DNA of 64,000 bases, from positions 904,821,677 through 904,885,676 of the forward strand of contig NC_056744.1 in NCBI RefSeq assembly GCF_019279795.1, in the 5' to 3' direction. The notes under the pieces are model-generated. The model was given only the letters and a program-made list of their open reading frames with translations. It had not been told where the DNA came from and did not search any database. Positions 40,317 through 50,935 of this stretch are shown here, piece after piece. The DNA is from Protopterus annectens (taxonomy: Eukaryota > Chordata > Ceratodontiformes > Protopteridae). Within the stretch, counting starts at the first letter, position 1; each line of letters starts with the position of its first letter. The position numbers and the translations under genes are program-made.

Positions 40317-42220
40317 TCACTGGAAGTGCAGAAACCAAGCGGTTAATTTGAGGGTCCTCAGGTTGGGGTGATAATCTTCTATGGGGTGAGAAAGAGATCC
40401 TGTTTGGGTTCCAGAATCCATGGAAGACACTTCAGGTGAGACCAGAGGAAGGGGAACTAAATCCGACGAGGCCAGAAGGGGGCAATGGGGATTACTGAGG
40501 ACTTCAGATGCTTTGCTTTCTAGAGCAACTTTGATTCTAAAGGCAGTGGGGAATAAATACAGAGGACACCGGGGGGGGGGGGGGGATCTATAGTGAACCA
40601 GAGTGGCCCTCAGGGACTCCCCCAGGGGGGGACCAGAGTGAAATAGTTGCTGCATTTGTTGTTCTGGGGGATGCAAATAAGTTGCAGCAAGGCTTGCCCC
40701 AATGGCTGAAGATAAAGTCTGCTACTGATAGAGGGACCACTCATAAGGGGTCAGAATGGACCTGCTGAGCACGTCTACCAGGACGCTGGACTTCCCCTGA
40801 ATGTGTGTTGCAAGCAGAGAACAGTTCAAAGATATTGCCCATTCCCCAAACCCTCACGGCCTCCATGCACAGTGGATAAGAATTGGTTCCTTCTTGTTTG
40901 TTGATGTACCACATGACTGACATGTCTGTATGGATTGCAATCATTCCTAGAGGGAGAATGTCCTGAAAGGCTTGCAATGAGAGGAGAACAGCTCTTCTCC
41001 AGAACACAAATATGCAATCTGGTCCCTATGGGTGTCCACGTGCCTTGGAACATCTTCCCCTTGTAATGCTCATCAGACAGGAGCCACCACTGAAGATGGA
41101 TTTTGCAAACAGGAGTCAGCTTGATAGGAACAGACAGATGCTGGTACAGTATAGACCACTGAGCAGCTAGAGTTCATTGCAGGGCTCGCATAAAATATCT
41201 TGCAAAAGGAACTAGTGGAATGGCAGCCACTATAGAACCTAGAGCTTGGACGATAAGCCTTGCCAAGGGAGAAGCTAGATTCAAAACTGTTGGTATATTA
41301 TCTAACCAGGTTAGGACAAGATGAGGGGAAAGTGCGGCAATCTGGCAGGCTGTGTCCAAGGTATCCCCAAATAAACTGAGGTCTGCATAGGGGAAAAACT
41401 GGACTTCGCCAGATTTATCATAATCTCCGGTTGGCAAGGTTAAGGTAGTAATATTTGGCATGTATTAGCTGATGCCTGGTTGGGGCAGTAAAGAGCCACT
41501 CATCCAGGTAAGAGAATATCCGGAAACCCTGCAGTCTTAGGTGAGCTGCAACTACTGCCATACATTTGGTAAAGAGCCTGGGAACTGTGGCGAGTCCAAA
41601 GGGCAGAGCCCCCTGAATTGAAAATGACTGGCTCCCGGCCAGAAAAGCAAATGACTCCTAGAGCGCCTGTATATTTTGATGTGATAACACACATCCTTCA
41701 AGTCCACAGAGCACATCCAATAGTCCTTCCACAGCAGCGGAAGAATGGACTGAAACTTCACCATTTCGAACTTTGCTGTCTTTGCAAGCAAGTTTAACTT
41801 GCTTAAATACAGTATGGTTTGCAAGCCCCTTCTAGTCTTTGACACTAAAAAGAAGCAAGAGTAAGTTCCAGATCCTCTTTGTGAGATCAGGACCTCTTGG
41901 AAGACTTTTTGCAGTAGGTTTAGAATTTCTGCTACTGCTTTCTCCCTCTGACTGGGTGGGACGTTGGAGAGTCTCTCTGACCTCTCTGGAGGAGAACATT
42001 GGAAGGGAATAGTGTAGCCTCTGGATATAACCTGTAACATCCACTTGGTGTATGTTATATCAGTCCAGGCAGTAGGGTATAGAGAGAACAGACCCCCGAC
42101 TGCCTCCAGAGATGAGCAGTCTGGCAGTGCTACAGGAGCACTGAAAGGTCCCATCAGAGAATGGTTCGCTGAAGGCCTGATTCTGCAGACTCCATCTGCC
42201 TCTGAGCTGGTGTCTCCCAT
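40317..42220 (-). pseudogene. pol (RT, RNase H, methyltransferase-like), OLD-2
   Basis: RT at 42220-41552: KWMLQVISRGYTIPF, NVPPSQREKAVAEI, GSGTYSCFFLVSKTRRG, CSVDLKDVCYHIKIY, GASHFQFRGL. The catalytic segment near 41500 is frameshifted. Thumb and LGDTLDTACQIAALSP at 41461-41174. RNase H: MSVMWYINKQEGTNSYPLCMEAVRVW near 40930. Dam-like region at 40676-40317 (HPPEQQMQ, LASSDLVPLPLV) is badly degraded and holds a 16-G run near 40570. Confidence 0.8.
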
Positions 42221-43376
42221 TGAAACTTCCTCCTCTGCCCCTAGAGGAAAAATCCCTATACTAATCTTGGGAAGACCCCTGGGATTTACAGAACTAGGTT
42301 TCCCTACCAGTACTCAGATTTCTAGAAAAGGTGTACCGTGGAGAGGAGAACTTGACCTCGAACAGCAAACAAAGTCTTCCCCTGTTTGCTGTGGGTCAGG
42401 GTCTCTTTGACCGATGGACAGAAGAATGAGGAAGGGCTCTGTGAAATCAGGGCTCTGTGAAATCACAAAGCCTGCAATACCTTTACTCCAATAAGGACTG
42501 TCAAAAATTTGTCGGGTGGCTTGGGGATTGGTTTGATATAGTCCAGGCACTGTTGGACAAGCCCACTAACTTGCCTGCCGGTGAAACCATGCAGGATGAA
42601 GATGGTCCTTGTCCCAAAGGCCTCCAAAAATATGGACTCCTCAGAGGGAGGTTGGGCTGACCAACCACCTCTCTGCCACAGAATCTCTAAAATATCTACA
42701 AAGGAGACATCCTCTAGTGGTGATCTGGGGGATCTCTACTCATCAATCATCAAAGTCCGTATCATCAGTGATGGACCTCCTTTTTGCATGTCCTCTTTTG
42801 AGGGATCTCCTCTGTGGGGTGCTCAGATGTCATCTCAGAAGAGGAGGGGACTCCCTGGGGGGGGGGGGGATGTTTGGAGGCCAGTCTGGGCAGTCTGATT
42901 CGGGACAGGAACAAGAGGCTCAAGTCTCTGATCCAAAGGGAGTCGGCTGGACAGATCATGGCTCAAAGGGGCCTGATTCCTGTGGGTAGAGAAACCCCTT
43001 TCTACCAGTAGGAATGCCGACAGAACAAGAGAATCCTTCAACTCCACCAGAGCTGAAGATACAGAGTGATAGAGGGCCGGAATCTCTGAGTCTTGGGTCC
43101 CTAGCAGAATCAGAACTGTCCAGCGCCAAAGGGGAGAGACAGCTCCGAAAACATAGGAGATGATCCCCTCCCCCCAGATCAGATGGGGAACCTCTGATCC
43201 TAGACTCACTACGATCCAACAACAGCAATACAGAGCTAGTCAAGGCTATGGTAGGAGTAGAGGAAAGTAGGCTGCATACACTTGACCCCGGATCCAATTG
43301 ACCATGACCCTATGACTCTGAAGCAGAAGGACGGATCAGAGGAGAAGACTGGACTTATAAGGGGAGACTCGTAGAA
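42220..43376 (-). pseudogene. gag fragment, OLD-2
   Basis: Ser/Pro/Leu-rich, weakly recognisable gag-like sequence between the RT start and DIRS-i. Similar in base sequence to OLD-4 at 51650-52450 (for example CCTCTTTTTGCA followed by TTCAGGGAACCTCCT there, CTCCTTTTTGCATGTCC here). Contains an 11-12 G run near 42860. No intact domain. Confidence 0.6.
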
Positions 43377-43736
43377 AGTACAGTTGTGTACACTTACCAT
43401 AAATGTAGATGTTCGAGTGTATTCACTGTTGCAGTCATTACATTTGGGTAATCTGCTGGCAGGTTGCCCTCAGTCGGCCTGACTGAAAGTCTTTGGTCCT
43501 GCGTCGGCTGTTGTCCCTTCTTCCATGACGTCAGGGGTATAAAACATGCAGCCGACGCCATTACATCAGTTTTTCTTGCCCCAGATGTCAGGTGCCCCCC
43601 CAAATGGGGAGCAAATAAAATTAAAAACACAAAAAATATACCTCCAATCTCAAAAGCAAATACACCAAAAGGACTTTTAAGTATAGTGAAAGAAGAGATC
43701 TAGCCAGAGAAAAATAGGGGGCTGGAGGGAGGGTAA
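43377..43736 (+). promoter_or_regulatory. Left terminal repeat of DIRS-i with rightward promoter
   Basis: AGTACAGTTGTGTACAC at 43377, TGACGTCA at 43526-43533 almost touching TATAAAA at 43538-43544, then GACGCCATTACATCAG (YY1-like site changed). GCAAATACACCA near 43655. Cut after GGAGGGAGGGTA at 43736. Confidence 0.85.
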
Positions 43737-43949
43737 AGTACAGTTTTGTACCTACCATAAATGTAGACGTTCGAGTGCTAATACAGCTGCAGTCATAACA
43801 GATGGGTTTTCCTGCCGTCAGGTGGGTCCTCGGTCGGCCGAATTCCAAAGTCTAGGTCCGGCGTCGGATGTCGTTGCTTCTTCCCTGACGTCAGTGCGAC
43901 AGGGGTATAAAAGAACCAGCCGACGCCATTTTCTTCAGTTTTTCTTGCC
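43737..43949 (+). promoter_or_regulatory. Left terminal repeat of DIRS-j with rightward promoter
   Basis: Extension 43737-43780, repeat 43781-43949. TGACGTCA at 43886-43893, TATAAAA at 43906-43912, GCCATTTTCTTCAG after it. Spacer 43950-44130 holds GCAAATACACCA near 44038. Confidence 0.86.
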
Positions 43950-44130
43950 CCAGATGTCAGGTGCCCCCAGAAGGAAGGCGAAACATAAATTTATGTAATA
44001 ATGTAAATGCAATATAATTTGCAAACAGTAGTTGCAAGCAAATACACCATAAAAGAATACCCCAATGAGGTTGTATGAGGAGGTGTTAGCCATAAGGCCT
44101 GTCCCAAGAGGGGAAGGAGGGAGGGGACCT

Positions 44131-44227
44131 GGACTGCAGCTGTATTAGCACTCGAACATCTACATTTATGGTAGGTACAAAACTGTACTATGTTCATCGT
44201 GCATACAGCTGCAGTCATAACAGATGG
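44131..44227. repeat. ICR of DIRS-j
   Basis: Left-end complement 44131-44189 (TGTATTAGCACTCGAAC mirrors the copy-specific GAGTGCTAATACA at 43773-43785) and right-end antisense copy 44190-44227. Confidence 0.87.
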
Positions 44228-44262
44228 GTAGAATCCCAAAGCTAATAAAGGGGTGGTAGGCA

Positions 44263-45300
44263 CTAAGTGGAACTAGGAGGAGCCAGGATGCCCTGCAAGA
44301 CTGCAGTGGCAAAGCCCGCTCTAGTTTTGGAGTATAAAGGTAGGTGATAGTGCTTGGAGAAAGTATGTACAGAACTCCAAGTGGCTGCTTCCAAAATATC
44401 TTTGGTAGGAACCCCCCTGAGGAAAGTTGCAGAGGTAGCTGTGGCCTTTGTGGAGTGAGATCTGATGCCTGTAGGTACAGTTTTACCATGAAAAGAGTAA
44501 CAAAAGCGTATGCAGTGGGCTATCCATTTTGAGATTGTCTGTTTGGAAATAGGCTTCCCTTGAGCACCTGTAGCATAGGACACAAAGAGCTGCTCTGATT
44601 TTCTGAAAGGCTTTGTTCTGTCCAAATAATAACAGAGCTGTCTGTGAATGTCCAAGGAATGTAGTAGTCTCTCCCCTTTGTTTTGTGGATTAGGGTAAAA
44701 GGTAGGTAAGTGGACAGCCTGATTCAAGGCTACCCTGGATACTACCTTTGGCATAAATGAAGGATTGGTTTGTAAGGAAACTCTGTCCTGATGGAAAATG
44801 ATGAAAGGCTGCACAGCCATGAGGGCTTATAGTTCCGAAACCCTGCGTGCTGAGGTGATAGCTAGAAGGAAGGCTGTTTTCCATGACAAATATTGCAGAT
44901 CTGTTGAAGCAGCCGGCTCAAAAGGAGGCAGGGTTAGTTTTTCTAGAATGAAATTGAGGTCCCAAGCCGGTACTGGTTGTTTCCTTGGGGGTTTTATATT
45001 CTTAGTCCCTCTGAGGAACTGTCTTAAGAGAGGGTGAGAGAATAAAGGAGGATCAGTGTTGTACTCTGCAGAAATGGCTGAGGCATGGATTTTGATGGAG
45101 GAGAATGAAAGTCCACTGCTTAGCAGCTCGGCTAGGTACTGTAATATTTGAGGTAAATTCAGTATTCCAGGATTCTGACCCTTTTTCTGATTCCAGGCAC
45201 AAAACCGTTTCCATTTTGCGGAGTAGGCTTTTCTAGTAGAACGCCCTCTGGCCTCCAAAATGACATCCTGCACCTCCTTGGAGAGTAGGGTCTGCTGTGA
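44263..45300 (-). pseudogene. YR, DIRS-j, nearly complete
   Basis: The frame ending at 44827 encodes the N-terminal part: LSKEVQDVILEARGRSTRKAYSAKWKRFCAWNQ, LPQILQYLAELLSSGLSFSS, WDLNFILEKLTLPPFEPA and LLAITSARRVSEL (catalytic Arg), stopping at TAA where QALMAVQP is expected. The frame resumes at 44820 through 44263: KVVSRVALNQAVHLP, HRQLCYYLDRTKPF, SKWIAHCIRFCYSFHGK, RSHSTKATATSATFLRG and EAATWSSVHTFSKHYHLPLYS. HSTR reads HSTK, so the second catalytic Arg is replaced by Lys. Only one stop codon and that change separate it from an intact YR. Confidence 0.9.
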
Positions 45301-45302
45301 AT

Positions 45303-45648
45303 TTAAGGAATCCTCCATGCGGCTAGATTGAGTGTTTTCAGCTGACTGTGAATAATTTTGAAGTTGTGCCGAGTCAGTAGAAGAGGCATTAGAGGCAGGA
45401 TCCATGGTGGGGAATGCGTCAGGCTCCTCAGGAGTGGGTACCAGTGTTGTCTTGGCCAGTCTGGAGCAATGAGAATCATCTTTGGTCTGTCTGCTCTGGC
45501 TTTTAATAGAACTTTGGGCAGCAGTGGAAGAGGTGGAAAGGCATAAACAGTCATTGTTGTCCAACTGAAAGAGTGCGTCCACTTTCCAAGCCTGTGGATG
45601 AAAGGTCCTTGAGCAGAATTTTGTCAATTGGTAATTTCTGTGGGTGGC
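45303..45648 (-). pseudogene. Methyltransferase-like C-terminus of pol, DIRS-j
   Basis: Frame ending at 45303 reads TVYAFPPLPLLPKVLLKARADRPKM, IAPDWPRQHWYPLLRS and ends LNLAAWRIP-stop. The YR frame overlaps it, running through the same bases in another frame. Upstream, NYQLTKFCSRTFHPQAWKVDA ends at the chimera junction. Confidence 0.85.
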
Positions 45649-46990
45649 ATGGCTAGTCTGCAAAGGGGGTAGGAGTGCGTACCCCCCTGCTTGTTTATGC
45701 ACCACATAACTGTGGTGTTGTCTGTCTATCATTAATTGCCATGGAAGAAGGTAGTTCTTGAAGGCTGTCAGTGCATTCTGTACAGCTAGTATCTCTGACT
45801 GATATGAAAGTGCATTTGATTTGGGCTCCATTTGCCCTGAATGCACTTCCCTGTCAGATGAGCCCCCCAAGCATAGTCTGATGAGTCTGTAGTTAGGGTT
45901 TGGGTGGCAGGGAGGGGTGGAGTGAATGGCAGTCCCGTCTTTTAGTGGCAGGCCTCTGCCCACCATAGGAACTCTAGTTGCAGGCAAGGTATGACAGGAA
46001 TCATTGTTTCCAGGTTGTGACAAAGCTGATTCCATAAACTTAAGTACCACTGAAGTTTCCTCATATGCAGTCTTGCATATGGAATTAGAAGAGTGCACGA
46101 GGCCACGAACCCCAAGGCTTGCAGAATTTGTCTTGCAGATAGCAGGGTTTTTGTGGCCACTTGTTTGAAGTAAGTTACCGAATGAATTTGCTTTTCTGGC
46201 GTAAGGCAAGTCATATGGGCAGTTGTATTCAAGCTTGCACCCAGGAATGTAATTTTTTGAGAGGGTACCAGTTGTGATTTCCTTTTGTTTATGGTGTACC
46301 CTAGACAAGTTAGAACCCTTTTTACAAACGCCAGATGTTTTAGAAGAATGTTTTGTTTTCTGTCTGAATTAGACAATCGTCCAGGTATGGATAAATTTGA
46401 ATATTTCTTTGCCTGCAAAATGCAATTACTGGAGCCAGGCACTTTGTGAAGACCCTGGGCTCAACAGATAAGCCAAAGGGCAGTGCAGAGAACTGGTAAT
46501 GCAAGTAGCCTGCTTTGAAGCGGAGGTATCTTCTGCAAGATTCCCTGATTGAGATATGCAGATACGCCTCTTAAGTCTAGAGTTACCAACCAGGCATCTT
46601 TGCCTAGCATAGGAAGTAACTGTTGAATTTTGGAATGTCCAGAAATGTGTTTAGAGTAGATGAGTCCAGAATTGGACGCCATGATTTGTCTTTTCTGGGT
46701 GCCAGGAAATGTCTTGAATAGAAGCCTTGCCCCTTTTCCTCTTCTGGTACTGGATGAATAGCCCCCATGTTCATGAGGGACAGTACTTGTTTCTGGGCCT
46801 CTGCCCACTGATTTGGGGGCAGGTCGGGCCGTCCGTTTGGGATTGGCAACGTGTGGAAATGAAATCTGTATCCCTGGGATAGTACATTTAAAACCCTTTT
46901 ATCCTGGGTTATAAGTTGCCAGTTTCTTGCATGAAGTGCCAGTTTTCCCCCCAAAGGGGCAGCTAAAAGGTAAGTGCTTGGTAAGTGTAA
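45649..46990 (-). pseudogene. RT and RNase H, DIRS-i
   Basis: RT N-terminus at 47047-46604: APLGGKLALHARNW, GQGFYSRHFLAPRKDKSWRPIL; a deletion removes the LTLQQ part before LLPMLGKDAWLVTLDLRG. Catalytic segment at 46442 onward reads PGRLSNSDRKQ because the YLDD stretch is frameshifted (plus-strand AGACAATCGTCCAGG near 46372 is the coding sequence). Thumb: LHMRKLQWYL near 46050. RNase H (SEILAVQNALTAF, MIDRQHHSYVVHKQAGG) is shifted. Closest to DIRS-l. Confidence 0.8.
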
Positions 46991-48032
46991 AGGGAAGTCA
47001 TGAGGTGCCTTGTTGTTTCCAGATTTGGAGGAGGAGGCACCCCCCAATGTTTTGTTCTAAAAGTCCCTTGTGACTGAAACCTGGAGCCTTTGGAATGTCT
47101 GGGTTTGACTTGAGTGGCTCTCGAAGGAACTGGAAAGGACCAGTTCTTAGTAGGCCAGTGCCTACTAAATCTTGGAGGTTGCACTTAGAAATCTTTCACA
47201 GTTTGCATAGATTTAGCATTATCTTCCATCTTTTTTAAAACTTCTTCAACCTTATTACCACAGAGACAGTCCTGTTGTAAAGGAGCATCCAACAATTTTG
47301 CTTTAACATGATCAGGCAGAGTTTTCTCTTTGAGCCAAGCATGCCTTTTTAGCACATACCCAGTTACAGCAGCCCTGCAAGAGGCCTCAAAGAATCAAAA
47401 CCACATTGCAAAGTAGGTTTTCCAATTTGTTCAGCTGAATGCAATAAATCTTGTAAATCTTTATTTTCCACACAGTCAGAAATTATCATCATTTTCTGTT
47501 TAAGCAGTCCCATGATATGCTGTTGATATTTAAGCACATGAAATTGACAGTTTAAAGCCCTGATTGCCATGGCTGCAGAAGTGTAAACCTTCTTACCCGC
47601 CCCATCTATCCAATGCCCTGGAATCTCTATTAGAAGGGGTAGGAAACCCTGCAGTATCTGTCTGGCTTACAAGGAGCCGGAGGCAGAGAATCAGGAGCCA
47701 TACTAGATTCTGAAAAATCATCAACAATGTCTACAACAGGAGGCATAGCCAAAGGCCTATGCTGAGGAAGAAGATGAAAATCCCCAAGTCTCTTTTTAGA
47801 TTCAGAGAAGTCCTGACTTTCCAGTGGAAATGTTCCCTTTAGGTATGTAAAGTTTCCCCAAAAGAAAAATCCTCAGGGGGAGAAGCAGAAGGAACGGAAT
47901 CTTCTGCATCCGAGTCCTCATAAGTAGCTACAGACAAATCCTGGTCATTAGAAGAATCAGAAGAAATAGAATCCTGTTCAGAAGATTCATAATCAATGTC
48001 TTGCCTAGGCCTCTTAGAAGGGAGGGGGTGTG
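46963..48032 (-). pseudogene. gag C-terminal part, DIRS-i
   Basis: From 48032: KRPRQDIDYESSEQDSISSDSSNDQD, YEDSDAEDSVPSASPPEDFSFGETLHT, then HRPLAMPPVVDIV near 47750. About 110 bp (HKFLYKNP to SQGPK) are deleted near 47640. The core at 47570-47280 (TLQCGFDSL) is frameshifted; VQPPRFSRHWPTKNWSF and a KPRHSKGSRFQSQG tail end it. The N-terminal zinc-finger part is gone at the border with OLD-3. Confidence 0.8.
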
Positions 48033-49460
48033 ATATCCTGGCACAATATTTGGGAAGTTGTCTGTTCATGGGGGAGGCAAAAAAATCTATCCGAGGAATA
48101 TCCCAATGATGGAACAGATCCAGAAACACATCCCTGTTTAACATACACTTGTGGGATGGAGTCATGGACCTGCTTAGAGTGTCTGCCATCACATTCTGAG
48201 CTGAGGGAATGTAAACAGCCTGAAGAGAAACCAGACTCTGCTAGGCTAGTTCCCAGGAATGTAAAGCCAGTCTGCAGAGGATATAGGACTTTGTCCCCCC
48301 CTGCTTGTTGATGTACCAGAGGACTGTGGTATTTTCTGTGAACCATCCTGGACTTGAAGATTTTGAGGGCAAAGATCAAAGCTCATGCTGATGTGCTCCC
48401 ATGCTTGAGGTGGAGACCACACATCCCTGACCTTCCAGTGTTCGAGTTGCACCTCAGCCTGAGTCTGATGCATCCATGTACAGACCCTGGGTGGGTGGAA
48501 GAGGTTGAAGGGTAGGCCTGGATTTCTGGAGACCTGGAGAATCCACCACTTTAACTCCTCCTTCAAACAGGGTAGGAGGGCAACAACAAATTCAAAAGGG
48601 TGAAAGTGTTGTTTCCAAACTGTTCTCAGGAACCACTGAAATTTCCTTATATGCAGTTTGGCAAAAGGAAGCATTGGAATAGTTGAAGCCATGAATCCCA
48701 GGAGGTGCCGAAGCTCCCTGGCAGTCAGAGATTGAAAAGGAAGTAGGTCCTGGAAGTAGGAGGTAAGGGACAGGATCTTTTCTGGGAGTAAACAAGCTAT
48801 CACTTTGCTTGTAGAATCCTGCACCCCAGAAAGACATGATCTTGAGAAGGGATCAGGGATGACTTTTGAAGGCGGACACTAAATCCTAGACCTTTCAGAA
48901 GGGACACTGTGCAGAAAAGATTGTCCAGAAGGGTTTCTGCAGATGGAGCTTGGAGAAGCAGGTCAGCTAAATATGGGAAAATCTGAATGCCCCATAGCCT
49001 GCAATAGGCTATGACAGGGGCTAAATATTTTGTGAATACCCTCGGTACTGTAGATAGACTAAAGGGTAAAGCAAAGGACTGAAAATGAGAGGAAGCAAAA
49101 GAACAGTGAAGAAATCTCCTGAGTTGATGATGTATGAGGATGTGAAGATAAGCATCTTTTATGTCCAATGACACCATGAAGACTCGGGAAAAGTTAAGAT
49201 GTAGAACAGTAAGGTCAACATGCGAAAGGGTGGGGACTTTCAGAAAGGTGTTTAAAATGGCAGAGGTCCAGTATGGGGCTACAAGGGCCATCCTTTCTTG
49301 GAGCCAGAAGCATCCTGGAGTAAACCCCCCACCCCCCGAGAGGGTGGTACCTCCTGGATAGTGTCCCAAGAAAGAAGAGAAGACTAGTGGGAAGAATTGC
49401 AATTGGTTTTGTGGGGGGCTGTGGGATGCCCCTGAAGGAAGGAGGGCTTTCCCATACCAT
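48033..49460 (-). pseudogene. RT, RNase H and methyltransferase-like remnant, OLD-3
   Basis: RT frame 49402-48800: LDIKDAYLHILIHHQLRRFLHC, SFALPFSLSTVPRVFTKYLAPVIAYC, IFPYLADLLLQAPSAETLLDN and VRLQKSSLIPSQDHVFLG. The catalytic YLDD has become YLAD, a loss of the first catalytic Asp. Thumb: LTARELRHLLGFMASTIPMLPFAKLHIRKFQWFL at 48824-48600. C-terminal part: MADTLSRSMTPSHKCML, HHWDIPRIDFFASPMNRQLPKYCARIS at 48190-48040. RNase H itself is frameshifted. Confidence 0.84.
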
Positions 49461-49499
49461 GAAATCGCCTTGACTGATGACAGAAAGGACCCAAGAGTT

Positions 49500-50300
49500 C
49501 TGTGTTATCTGCTACCAAGCCAGGAGTGAAAGACAGAGGCGAAGAGAAAGAGAAGTAGATGGATCTGGGGCTGGTAGTTGCAGAATACCAGGTTTGGCTT
49601 GAAAAGGCTGTTTCTGAGGAGGACTGGAAGAAACAGACTTGGAGGGAACCTTTCTCCTAGAATCCCTCTTACCTTTGTATGGGAGAGATTCAGTTGCCTT
49701 CCTAACAAAAGTGGTTCTGGCTGGATAGTTTCTCTGGAAGCAGGGAACAGGATAGACAAACGTGTTTTAAAGCCCAGAGTTCCTTCCTCTTCTCTTGGAG
49801 TTTCAATAAGCTCTGCAGTTGCACTGCTAAATAGGGCTTTGCTGCCCAGAGGGGCATCCATAAGCTTAACTTTGACATTAGGCAATGGTTGGAGTCTAAG
49901 CCATGAACACCTTCTCAGGACAGACCCCATAGCTGCAGCCTTAGTGGAGGCCTCCAAAGCATCATAACTGCATTTGATGGAGTGCCTGGTAACCTGGTAG
50001 GAATAATTAAGAATGGTTGAGATTTGACTTTGGTGGGTGAATCCGGGTGGTCTGACAGGAGCTTCACTGCATCTGCTAGAAGATCCAGGGAATATTTGGC
50101 CATGTGCATTGATCGTTCATAGCCCTGAATGCCAAGGTTGCAGACGTATACACTTTTTTCCCTAGTCTTTCCACGATCTTCCTTCTCCTTATCAGAGGGG
50201 AGCAGAGAGGCAAAAGCTTAAAAGCTTTATCTGCCGCCACAGAAATAGTAACTGGACCAGCAGAGGGTTCCTTAAAAAGGAATCTGGCATCCTGACAGGT
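49500..50300 (-). pseudogene. gag core, OLD-3
   Basis: Minus strand: DARFLFKEPSAGPVTISVAADKAF near 50260, RLGKKVYTSATLAFRAMND near 50150, then MEASTKAAAMGSVLRRCSWLRLQPLPNVKVKLMDAPLGSKALF at 49957. This lines up with the gag core of the main group (KVYTSATL, RRHAWLKEQ, KAKLLDAPL), confirming a distant relationship. Frames are broken. Confidence 0.77.
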
Positions 50301-50589
50301 GGCACAAAAGTTCTGAGATAGGTGCGTGCTGACGTCCGCTTTATACCAGTCTCTTTATGGCAGACATACGCATACTGATGTGCGGCATCACACAAACCTT
50401 ACAGTAGCATGTAGACTTTACTATACTAGCCGGACGTACGGGTCAGCTGGAGGTGGACACCCTCATGTTATGAATACTGTAGCATATGAATAGAAGGACA
50501 CCTACGGTTACGGCTGTTACCATCGAGCCTAGAGACTAAAGAAGAAGTCTGACTGGAGGAGCATGATGAACAAGATACATGGTGTCCAC
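50301..50589. other. Unassigned sequence between OLD-3 and OLD-4
   Basis: I find no gene. On the minus strand GGTATAAAGCGGACGTCAGC near 50325-50350 combines a TATA-like and a GACGTCAG element, resembling a DIRS promoter in reverse order; this could be a decayed element end, but that is weak. Confidence 0.3.
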
Positions 50590-50935
50590 ACAATGTGTAG
50601 GATCAGCGGCAATCTGACTTGCTGTATTCAACTGGGCACCAGGCTCTGCACTGGTTGTAGTTGTGTTTTGACTATGTTGACTGAAATGCTAGCCTTTGAC
50701 AAAGTTGGAGCAAACACAGTCCCTGGACTGTTCTAAGAAATGACTAGCTGGAGTAATGAGAAGCCAGTCATCTAGATATGGAAATATTTGAAATCCCAGC
50801 AGTCTTAAGTGAGCTGCTACCACTGCCCTACACTTGGTAAACACCCTGGGGATTGTAGTGAGACCAAAGGGCAGGGCTCTGAACTGAAAGTGACTGGCTC
50901 CCAACCAATCACTCAAGCAATCCCTACAGCCGACA
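50590..50935 (-). pseudogene. RT catalytic fragment, OLD-4
   Basis: Frame 50916-50689: LGASHFQFRALPFGLTTIPRVFTKC, AVVAAHLRLLGFQIFPYLDDWLLITPA. The catalytic Asp pair is intact. It continues in shifted frames to GAQLNTASQIAADP near 50620, the LGA block that ends the palm. Closest to OLD-5 and OLD-1. Confidence 0.85.

Larger units (their letters stand above)
39032..43376 (-). mobile_element. OLD-2: divergent DIRS element, decayed, right end missing
   Basis: Left end AGTTATGTACTTACCATAACTT at 39032, the same terminus as OLD-5 at 59967. YR, pol and part of gag follow. An arm-plus-ICR like that of OLD-5 is not recognisable at 39250-39330. It is cut at 43376 by DIRS-i, and its 5' end is not seen elsewhere. 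Inserted into OLD-1 gag. Confidence 0.8.
43737..45648 (-). mobile_element. DIRS-j retrotransposon, 3' half only
   Basis: Left end AGTACAGTTTTG at 43737, then left repeat, ICR, YR and methyltransferase-like region, closely similar to DIRS-h. At about 45648 (TGTGGGTGGC-ATGGCTAG) it changes abruptly to sequence of the other family. No right end of this family follows. Confidence 0.82.
43377..48032 (-). mobile_element. DIRS-i retrotransposon, holding DIRS-j, with an internal deletion
   Basis: Left piece 43377-43736 is the left repeat unit of the CTGTTGCAG family. DIRS-j starts inside it at 43737. I assign 45649-48032 (RNase H, RT, gag) to DIRS-i as well, because it resembles DIRS-l (same family), not DIRS-h (the family of DIRS-j). 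A deletion spanning the 5' half of DIRS-j and the 3' half of DIRS-i would produce the junction at about 45648. The right end is lost where OLD-3 begins at 48033. Confidence 0.65.
48033..50300 (-). mobile_element. OLD-3: divergent DIRS fragment (gag core, RT, RNase H, methyltransferase-like start)
   Basis: A separate lineage from both main groups. Order on minus: gag core (50290-49560), RT (49460-48800), thumb and RNase H (48824-48250), start of the methyltransferase-like region (48192-48033). Neither terminus is recognisable; the left border with DIRS-i gag at 48032/48033 is abrupt. Confidence 0.78.

Noticed and set aside
40569-40585. Runs of 11-16 G (near 26182, 38620, 40570, 42860) as structured G-rich signals
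   Set aside because: They are single homopolymers at unrelated places in gag and pol, more likely slippage or sequencing error, without the spaced G-tracts of a quadruplex.
50301-50589. A promoter of a DIRS element (TATAAAG next to GACGTCAG)
   Set aside because: The order TATA then GACGTCAG is reversed compared with the true repeats and no termini or leader sequence are nearby; kept only as unassigned sequence.
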